Part shown: positions 1 to 4,863 of the stretch, in pieces
Layout: every line of letters begins with the position of its first letter
How positions within the stretch are numbered: the first letter of the stretch is position 1
NCBI GenBank assembly: GCA_013042255.1
Contig: JABDQK010000236.1
Span: forward strand, 1 to 6,244
Length of the DNA: 6,244 nucleotides
Direction of reading: 5' to 3'
Source of the DNA: Flavobacteriaceae bacterium
GTDB taxonomy: Bacteria; Bacteroidota; Bacteroidia; Flavobacteriales; Flavobacteriaceae
Program-made: the position numbers and the translations under genes
The notes under the pieces: model-generated
Database searches by the model: none
The model's input: the letters and a program-made list of their open reading frames with translations, nothing else
Told to the model about the DNA's origin: nothing

Positions 1-554
1 ATTACGATGTTATGAGAATTCCCAAAGCCTGTATAGCGCGTATCTGCAGAAAACGTCACTGGTGGGTTACTGACAGAAAGTAATTTTTTAAGATCAAAAA
101 CCTGCATTCCATGCCCTCCTGCCTCTGCTCCCACAAATGCAAAATCGGCGTACACTTTAATGTCGCGCCAGCTACTTGAAGTAGTTGCGGTGGGAAGTTT
201 TCCGAGATAAACGAGGTTTTCCGTATCTGTAATTTCTACGAATGCAGTACCGTTATTAAGGCCAACCAGAGCAAATTCCCGGGAAGAGGAAATATCTGTC
301 CATCCCCAGATATCATTCCCTGAAGAGGCATTGAGGGCATTCAGGCTAAGTCGACCTAATAAGTCATATCCATTACAGGGGTAAGCACCTGCAAGACCGT
401 TCTCACAGGGAACAAAATTACCCTGGGTATTTTCCGTTTCCTCATTGGGTGGATTGTTGGGAACTATAACATCAATATCGGGGATTCCATCGTCATTATT
501 GGTACAACCACAGACCAATATTATAAGGGTAAAAAATAAGAGGGACTTTTTCAT
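1..554 (-). CDS. Choice-of-anchor-B / LVIVD-type lipoprotein, N-terminal part (C-terminus off the left edge)
   Basis: Reading leftward from the ATG at 554-552, 184 codons stay open to the window edge, so only the N-terminal part is present. Residues 1-17 form a lipoprotein signal: Lys2-Lys3, a hydrophobic stretch, then a lipobox-like VCGC with Cys17 as the acylation site. An Asn/Asp/Pro/Glu-rich linker follows (about 18-45). Next come a Cys pair (Cys50, Cys60, within an AGAYPCNGYDLLG context) and a repeat region with WGWTD (83-87), REFALVGLNNGTAFVEITD (92-110), SSWRDIKVY (127-135), GGHGMQVFDL (146-155) and GNSHNIV (178-184). This succession is characteristic of the choice-of-anchor-B family, in which LVIVD-like beta-propeller repeats are tethered by variable anchors. 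Here the anchor appears to be an N-terminal lipid. Location is therefore inferred to be the outer membrane or cell surface; the biochemical role of the family is not established. The gene is divergent from thiL. No Shine-Dalgarno sequence is visible. Confidence 0.85.
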   Translation of the reverse strand, partial: MKKSLLFFTLIILVCGCTNNDDGIPDIDVIVPNNPPNEETENTQGNFVPCENGLAGAYPCNGYDLLGRLSLNALNASSGNDIWGWTDISSSREFALVGLNNGTAFVEITDTENLVYLGKLPTATTSSSWRDIKVYADFAFVGAEAGGHGMQVFDLKKLLSVSNPPVTFSADTRYTGFGNSHNIV

Positions 555-587
555 AGCGGGGTTTAAGGGAAAGGCAGATTTTTAAGG

Positions 588-595
588 TAAAGATA
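588..595 (-). promoter_or_regulatory. Possible -7 box for the lipoprotein gene (weak)
   Basis: On the minus strand this reads TATCTTTA, 7 of 8 positions of the Bacteroidota -7 consensus TAnnTTTG. It lies 33 bp upstream of the lipoprotein ATG. No TTTG-like -33 box is seen at a normal spacing, so this is a weak call in AT-rich DNA. Confidence 0.2.
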
Positions 596-616
596 CAATT
601 TCTGGGAGATCATCCT

Positions 617-624
617 TAATTTTG
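617..624 (+). promoter_or_regulatory. -7 box (TAATTTTG) directly before thiL; implies a leaderless or near-leaderless mRNA
   Basis: TAATTTTG is a full match to the Bacteroidota -7 consensus TAnnTTTG and ends only 4 bases before the thiL ATG at 629. Transcription normally begins about 4-7 bases after this element, so the first transcribed base would fall at or near the start codon. No convincing -33 TTTG is present at 17-23 bp upstream, which limits confidence. Confidence 0.35.
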
Positions 625-628
625 CAGG

Positions 629-1672
629 ATGTTAGAAGCAAAAGACTCTGAAAAAACACCCCTTGAAAAGCTGGGAGAATTTGGCCTGATTCACCACCTG
701 ACTCAGGTTTTTACCCTGAAACAACCATCAACTGTATTTGGAATTGGAGATGACGCTGCTGTGTTGAAGTTTAAAGACAAAAATGTCCTGGTCAGCACCG
801 ATCAGCTGATAGAAGGAATCCATTTCGACCTCAGCTACATGCCTCTTAAACATCTGGGATACAAGGCCGTTGTAGTCAACCTCAGTGATATTTACGCCAT
901 GAATGGAATACCCACCCAGGTCACTGTATCCATGGCTGTCTCCAACAGGTTTCCACTTGAAGCTTTAGAGGAACTTTATTCGGGAATTCAGTTGGCCTGT
1001 GAAATGTATCAGGTTGACCTTGTAGGTGGCGATACCACATCTTCAGACAGGGGACTGTACCTTTCAGTAACTGCCATAGGCCAGGTAGAAGAAAATGAAG
1101 CCGTTTACAGAAATGGGGCCCAGCCTAATGACTTACTGGTGGTGACAGGGGATTTGGGAGGTGCTTATATGGGTCTGCAGGTCCTGCAGCGCGAAAAGGA
1201 GGTTTTTAAGGTGAATCCCAACAACCAACCCGACCTTGAACCTTATAGCTACATCGTAGAACGACAACTAAAACCCGAAGCCAGAAAAGACATTGTTTCT
1301 CTTTTAAAAGAACTGGAGGTGACACCCACGGCCATGATCGATATCAGCGATGGCTTGTCCTCTGAAATTCTGCATTTGTGCTCAAAGAGCAAGGTGGGAT
1401 GTATGTTGTATGAAGATAAAATTCCGCTGGACCCTACCGTAATATCAGCCTGTGAGGAATTTAAACTGGATAGCACTATGGTGGCCCTGAGCGGGGGCGA
1501 AGATTATGAATTGCTCTTTACAATAAAACAGGAGGATTTTCCCAAAATAAAGGGCAACCCCAATCTTACTGTCGTGGGGCATATGACAGAAGCAGATCGG
1601 GGTGCACACTTAATTTCCAGGAATGAACAAAGCATCCCTTTAAAAGCCCAGGGTTGGAATTCCTTTGGCTAG
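629..1672 (+). CDS. thiL: Thiamine-monophosphate kinase ThiL
   Basis: Cytosolic enzyme that phosphorylates thiamine monophosphate with ATP to give thiamine diphosphate, the last step of cofactor synthesis. The 347-residue product belongs to the PurM/AIRS-like ATP-binding superfamily. Visible family motifs, in order: GIGDDAAVL (38-46), whose Asp41-Asp42 are expected metal/ATP ligands; STDQLIEGIHFD (56-67); YKAVVVNLSDIYAMNG (78-93); LVGGDTTSSD (131-140); TGDLGGAYMGL (173-183); MIDISDGLSSEI (236-247); and ALSGGEDYELLFT (286-298). All signature acidic residues are intact. Length is slightly above the roughly 325 residues of the E. coli enzyme. The ATG at 629 is chosen because the LEKLGEFGLI segment that opens the conserved domain follows at residues 12-21. 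No other thiamine gene is adjacent and no TPP-riboswitch-like leader fits in the 74-bp upstream gap, so expression is probably constitutive from its own promoter. It converges with the next gene. Confidence 0.96.
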   Translation: MLEAKDSEKTPLEKLGEFGLIHHLTQVFTLKQPSTVFGIGDDAAVLKFKDKNVLVSTDQLIEGIHFDLSYMPLKHLGYKAVVVNLSDIYAMNGIPTQVTVSMAVSNRFPLEALEELYSGIQLACEMYQVDLVGGDTTSSDRGLYLSVTAIGQVEENEAVYRNGAQPNDLLVVTGDLGGAYMGLQVLQREKEVFKVNPNNQPDLEPYSYIVERQLKPEARKDIVSLLKELEVTPTAMIDISDGLSSEILHLCSKSKVGCMLYEDKIPLDPTVISACEEFKLDSTMVALSGGEDYELLFTIKQEDFPKIKGNPNLTVVGHMTEADRGAHLISRNEQSIPLKAQGWNSFG

Positions 1673-1678
1673 GGTTGC

Positions 1679-1897
1679 TCAGGCTACTTGCTGTTCGCCT
1701 GCATGTCTTTTCTGATATATGATCTCCAGCGTATGGTTTATATCCTGTAACTCGGGAGTGAGAGCTGAAAGGTTTCCACTTACATCAGTGGTTACTTCTT
1801 TCCCGCAGTGTACGCATTTGTATTCCTTGATGTGCTGGGTGACTTTTTTCGACACAGAGTAGTGGTGACCAAAAATTTGGCAGAATATTTTTTTCAT
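1679..1897 (-). CDS. Small putative zinc-binding protein (72 aa), function unknown
   Basis: A 72-residue protein starting at the ATG at 1897-1895. Near the N-terminus is CQIFGHHY (Cys6, His11, His12), followed by YKCVHCGKE with a CxxC pair (Cys28, Cys31; also His30). Together these could form a single zinc-ribbon-like site. The C-terminal half (about 45-65) is predicted helical and has no cysteine. The layout C-x3-G-H followed by CxxCGK resembles small DUF1660-like proteins, a family sometimes labelled 'prophage protein', but nothing around it is phage-like. The match is by motif memory and not a search. No signal peptide or membrane segment is seen, so it is probably cytosolic. It converges with thiL across 6 bp and has its own probable promoter (1947-1982). 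That it is real is supported by the patterned Cys/His residues and the promoter. Its function is not known. Confidence 0.75.
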   Translation of the reverse strand: MKKIFCQIFGHHYSVSKKVTQHIKEYKCVHCGKEVTTDVSGNLSALTPELQDINHTLEIIYQKRHAGEQQVA

Positions 1898-1924
1898 GAA
1901 GTAGGTTATTAGGGCGCATGGTCT

Positions 1925-1937
1925 GGTTGGGGGAACC
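1925..1937 (-). other. Short hairpin in the predicted 5' leader of the small zinc-binding protein mRNA
   Basis: GGTT and AACC flank a 5-base C-rich loop (on the minus strand), giving a perfect 4-bp stem 28 bases before the start codon. It would lie within the roughly 45-base leader if transcription starts near 1942. The stem is too short to call a regulator, and no T-run follows that would make it a terminator. Confidence 0.15.
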
Positions 1938-1946
1938 TCGGCAATG

Positions 1947-1982
1947 CAAAAATTAATTATATGGGTTGAGCATTCATCAAAA
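1947..1982 (-). promoter_or_regulatory. Probable promoter for the 72-aa zinc-binding protein gene
   Basis: On the minus strand, TTTTG (1982-1978) is followed after 22 bases by TAATTTTTG (1955-1947). This resembles the Bacteroidota -33 TTTG and -7 TAnnTTTG pair, although the -7 box carries one extra T between TA and TTTG. The predicted start point near 1942 leaves a leader of about 45 bases before the ATG at 1897. The spacing is at the long end of the accepted range. Confidence 0.35.
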
Positions 1983-1996
1983 TGTTATTACTAACA
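1983..1996. repeat. Inverted repeat TGTTA-TTAC-TAACA, possible operator
   Basis: Perfect 5-bp arms around a 4-base centre. It lies immediately upstream of the -33 box of the minus-strand promoter at 1947-1982, a position where an activator or repressor dimer could bind. No second copy was noticed in the window. Chance occurrence in AT-rich DNA is quite possible. Confidence 0.2.
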
Positions 1997-2106
1997 CTTT
2001 TAAAGAGGAACGCTCACTTCCGAGGATTTATTGAGTGTAAGTCGATATTTTTCTCATTTTTTCGATGAACGTCTTCTTTTCCTATTGAACTATGCGTTTT
2101 TTTCTA

Positions 2107-2137
2107 TTTGCCTCCCACTCATTTTCTCCTATCTTTC
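2107..2137 (+). promoter_or_regulatory. Promoter of brnQ (TTTG, 19 bp, TATCTTTC)
   Basis: TTTG at 2107-2110 and TATCTTTC at 2130-2137 (7 of 8 positions of TAnnTTTG) are separated by 19 bp, matching the Bacteroidota housekeeping promoter layout. Transcription would start near 2142, leaving about 13 untranslated bases before the ATG at 2155. Best-formed promoter in the window. Confidence 0.5.
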
Positions 2138-2154
2138 CAACTTAAAATTTTTCC

Positions 2155-3432
2155 ATGCGTCGCCTCAGAGTGCTTCTGGTAACCGCTTTTGCCCTCTTCT
2201 CATTATTTTTTGGGGCGGGGAATCTGATCTTACCCCCACAACTTGGATTTAAAGCAGGAACCGATTGGTGGATAGTAGCCCTGGGATTTGCCCTTTCTGC
2301 AGTGTTTATTCCTATCCTGGGCATTCGTGCTCATGCAAGGTTGCAGGGAACCATGTTCGATTTTGCGACAAAAGTATCTCCCGGATTCAGTCTCGTCTAC
2401 TGCTTTGTTGTATACGCCATTTCCATAAGCCTACCATCTCCGAGAACAGCATCTGTCACACATGAAATGGCCATCGCCCCACTGTTCGATATCAATCCGC
2501 TCTCTACCAGTTTTATATATTTTGCTCTTGTGCTGATCTTTGCCCTTAATCGGAATAAAATACTGGATATCATTGGGAAATTAATGACCCCGGCAATCCT
2601 CATCATTCTCCTGGTTATAATAGGGATAGTCACTTTTACCGAGCCTTTCGATTTCGGTGCGTCTACAATTGAAAGTCCGCTGAGTTATGCCATCCTGGAA
2701 GGATATCAGACATTTGATGCGATTGGGGCCGTTGTGGTTGGCGGGGTGATTATCGTCTCCATTAACCTGAAGAACAACCAAACCTACGAACAGAAAAAAA
2801 GACTTATTGCGAATGCTGGCTGGCTGGCTGGAATTACATTGTTTATGGTCTACACCGGATTGATGTTATCTGCCGGTTTACTGCATTCTTCCTTTCCTCC
2901 TGACATTAGCAGAACCGACCTGCTACAGCAAATCAGTCTTTTTGCTCTGGGAAATACCGGAAAGGGTATTTTTGCCGTACTGGTAGGGCTAGCCTGTTTT
3001 ACAACTGCGGTAGGAATCGTCACCGGCACAGCCGATTTTGTAAAGTCGAGATTCGCCGATTCCCGGAAAGCCTACGTGATCACAGTAATCATCGGTTCCC
3101 TCCTGGGGGTTCTTATGGGTCAGCTTGAAGTAGGCTATATTATCGATGTGGCCCTTCCTGCCCTCATGTTCATATACCCTATCACTATAGTTCTGATCGT
3201 CCTCAATGTACTACCTGAAAAATGGACATCAGAACTTGTTTTTAAAGCTGTTGTAGGGGTAACCATTCTGTTTAGTATTCCTGATTTTTTGCAAAGTCTC
3301 AACCTCGGATACGATCTAAGTGCTGTTAACAATTTAATTCTATTCAGTTCCGCTCAATTGGGCTGGTTAGTTCCAGCTTTTATCACTTTCCTTGCAACTA
3401 ATTTGTGGAAAGTCTACCAAGCCAAACTATAG
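2155..3432 (+). CDS. brnQ: Branched-chain amino acid carrier, BrnQ family
   Basis: Inner-membrane secondary transporter of the LIVCS family, which takes up leucine, isoleucine and valine with a cation (Na+ or H+). The 425-residue product is very hydrophobic with many membrane segments (the family usually has 12) and matches the usual length of about 430. Family landmarks: FGAGNLILPPQLG in the first segment (19-31), LPSPRTASVTHEM (93-105), LDIIGKLMTPAILI (137-150), GYQTFDAIGAVVVGG (183-197), ACFTTAVGIVTG (280-291) and LPALMFIYPITIVLI (334-348). The start at 2155 places the first conserved segment 10-20 residues in, as in homologues, and agrees with the promoter at 2107-2137. No Shine-Dalgarno sequence precedes it. 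It stands alone on its strand and converges with pepP across 23 bp. Substrate is inferred from family; no leucine-responsive operator was recognised. Confidence 0.94.
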   Translation: MRRLRVLLVTAFALFSLFFGAGNLILPPQLGFKAGTDWWIVALGFALSAVFIPILGIRAHARLQGTMFDFATKVSPGFSLVYCFVVYAISISLPSPRTASVTHEMAIAPLFDINPLSTSFIYFALVLIFALNRNKILDIIGKLMTPAILIILLVIIGIVTFTEPFDFGASTIESPLSYAILEGYQTFDAIGAVVVGGVIIVSINLKNNQTYEQKKRLIANAGWLAGITLFMVYTGLMLSAGLLHSSFPPDISRTDLLQQISLFALGNTGKGIFAVLVGLACFTTAVGIVTGTADFVKSRFADSRKAYVITVIIGSLLGVLMGQLEVGYIIDVALPALMFIYPITIVLIVLNVLPEKWTSELVFKAVVGVTILFSIPDFLQSLNLGYDLSAVNNLILFSSAQLGWLVPAFITFLATNLWKVYQAKL

Positions 3433-3455
3433 TAAGTTGTTGACTAAAATCTGGA

Positions 3456-4754
3456 TTATGAGTTCGTTTGCATTAGGTTCTCGATCTCTTCTGCTTCAAT
3501 AGGAATGTTCTTCATTAAATTAAGAGGCTCTCCTTTTTCCTGTATGACCACATCATCTTCGAGCCGGATCCCAAAGCCTTCATCAGGGATGTAGATCCCG
3601 GGCTCTACTGTAAAGACATTATTGGCCTTCATAGGAGATTTCAGTGGTCCGTAATCGTGTGTGTCGAGTCCTATGTGATGGCTGGTTCCGTGCATAAAAT
3701 ATTTCTTATAGGCCGGCCAGTCTTTGTTTTCGTTCTTTACATCTGCCTTGTCCAGCAGGCCAAGCCCGAGAAGTTCTGAGGTCATGATCTTACCAACTTC
3801 TTTGTGATATTCCTCCCACATGGTGCCCGGCACCAGCATTTTGGTTGCCTCATCCTTTACCCGAAGCACCGCATCGTACACTTCACGTTGCCGTTTACTG
3901 AATTTTCCGCTCACAGGGATGGTGCGTGTCATGTCGCTGGAGTAATTAGCGTATTCGGCACCAACATCGAGCAAGATCAGATCTCCGGCCTTACATTGCT
4001 GGTTATTGACCACATAGTGAAGTACATTGGCGTTATTCCCCGACGCGATAATTGGCGTATAGGCAAATCCTTTAGAGCGGTTTCGGATAAATTCGTGCAG
4101 AAATTCCGCTTCCAGTTCATACTCCCATACTCCTGGGTGGGTAAATTGTAAAATTCTCCTGAACCCTTTTTCGGTAATATCACATGCCTTTTGCATAAGG
4201 GCAATTTCCTGAGGCTCTTTTACCCCTCTTAGTTCCTGTAAAATAGGATTGCTTTTGGCAACGGTATGAGCCGGAAATTTCTCCTTGCAACTAATGATAA
4301 ACCGATCTTCACGGGTCTGGGTTTCAACAGCCTGTCGGTAGTGTTCATTGGTATTAAAATAAATGGTTTCAGCTTCTGTCATCAATTCAAAAAACAGCTT
4401 GTCAAAAGCACTCAGCCACTGCACATTCTTTATTCCTGACACCTTAGTCCCCTGCTCTTTGGTAAGTTTCTCTCCCTCCCATACAGCAATGTGATCATTT
4501 GTTTCCCTTACGAATATAATTTCCCTGTGTTCCTTCTTTTTTGCGTCCGGGAAAAGCAAGAGAATGGATTCTTCCTGATCTACCCCACTGAGGTAGAAAA
4601 TATCACGATGCTGCTCAAAAGGCATGGTGCTATCTGCACTAATGGGGTAAATATCATTCGAATTGAAAACCGCAATGCTTTTGGGTTTCATCCTCGACAT
4701 AAATTTCTTTCGGTTTTCGACAAAAAGGGATGCGTCTATTGGGTCATATTTCAT
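3456..4754 (-). CDS. pepP: Xaa-Pro aminopeptidase (aminopeptidase P), peptidase family M24B
   Basis: Cytosolic dimetal (usually Mn2+) peptidase that removes the N-terminal residue when the next residue is proline. With the ATG at 4754-4752 the product has 432 residues, close to the 441 of E. coli PepP. An N-terminal AMP_N domain (about 4-150) precedes the creatinase/pita-bread catalytic domain (about 180-420). All five expected metal ligands are visible: Asp263 (LLDVGAEY), Asp274 (SSDMTRT), His359 (GTSHHIGL), Glu384 (TVEPGIYI) and Glu399 (IRLEDD). The substrate-site histidines His246 (NVLHYVVNN) and His366 (LDTHDYGP) are also present. A TTG at 4775 would extend the frame by 7 residues, but it lies inside the predicted -7 promoter box. 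The ATG gives the MKYDPID start typical of Bacteroidota relatives, so it is preferred. There is no signal peptide. The gene is divergent from the exported BNR protein gene and convergent with brnQ. Confidence 0.95.
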   Translation of the reverse strand: MKYDPIDASLFVENRKKFMSRMKPKSIAVFNSNDIYPISADSTMPFEQHRDIFYLSGVDQEESILLLFPDAKKKEHREIIFVRETNDHIAVWEGEKLTKEQGTKVSGIKNVQWLSAFDKLFFELMTEAETIYFNTNEHYRQAVETQTREDRFIISCKEKFPAHTVAKSNPILQELRGVKEPQEIALMQKACDITEKGFRRILQFTHPGVWEYELEAEFLHEFIRNRSKGFAYTPIIASGNNANVLHYVVNNQQCKAGDLILLDVGAEYANYSSDMTRTIPVSGKFSKRQREVYDAVLRVKDEATKMLVPGTMWEEYHKEVGKIMTSELLGLGLLDKADVKNENKDWPAYKKYFMHGTSHHIGLDTHDYGPLKSPMKANNVFTVEPGIYIPDEGFGIRLEDDVVIQEKGEPLNLMKNIPIEAEEIENLMQTNS

Positions 4755-4772
4755 GTGTAGAAGGTATTTTTC

Positions 4773-4780
4773 CAAAAGTA
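4773..4780 (-). promoter_or_regulatory. -7 promoter box of pepP (TACTTTTG)
   Basis: On the minus strand this is a full match to TAnnTTTG, 18 bp upstream of the pepP ATG at 4754. A start point near 4767 would leave a leader of roughly 12 bases. The -33 region is weak: a TTCTG sits 21 bp further upstream instead of TTTG. The box overlaps the alternative TTG codon at 4775, which argues against that start. Confidence 0.45.
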
Positions 4781-4849
4781 ACTATTTAACAGCATATCTT
4801 TCAGAAGCTACTTGTCATAACTCATTCGAATTCTTACCTTCCAAGAAAT

Positions 4850-4857
4850 TATTTTTA
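4850..4857 (+). promoter_or_regulatory. Possible -7 box for the exported BNR-repeat protein gene
   Basis: TATTTTTA matches 7 of 8 positions of TAnnTTTG and ends 6 bases before the ATG at 4864, implying a near-leaderless transcript. A TTCG at 4825-4828 is 21 bp upstream as a poor -33 box. A competing arrangement is TTG at 4812-4814, 20 bp, then TACCTTCC at 4835-4842 (6 of 8). Neither is convincing alone. Confidence 0.22.
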
Positions 4858-4863
4858 ACTCCT

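Noticed and set aside
555..628. TPP riboswitch upstream of thiL
   Set aside because: The gap is 74 bp, too short for the aptamer plus expression platform, and no conserved CTGAGA-type core is present.
2031..2252. A 73-residue plus-strand reading frame overlapping the brnQ start
   Set aside because: It overlaps the brnQ promoter and first codons in another frame, has a low-complexity Phe/Leu/Ser composition from the T-rich DNA, and resembles no family.
3426..3433. Palindrome ACTATAGT at the brnQ stop as a terminator
   Set aside because: It has no loop, is AT-rich and has no T-run, so it cannot form a stable intrinsic terminator.
3804..4151. A 115-residue plus-strand reading frame inside pepP
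   Set aside because: It lies antisense to the conserved catalytic domain and has no family resemblance; a shadow of the coding strand.
4491..4760. An 89-residue plus-strand reading frame antisense to the pepP 5' end
   Set aside because: It lies entirely opposite a well-supported gene, has no recognisable motif and covers the pepP start region; a chance open frame.
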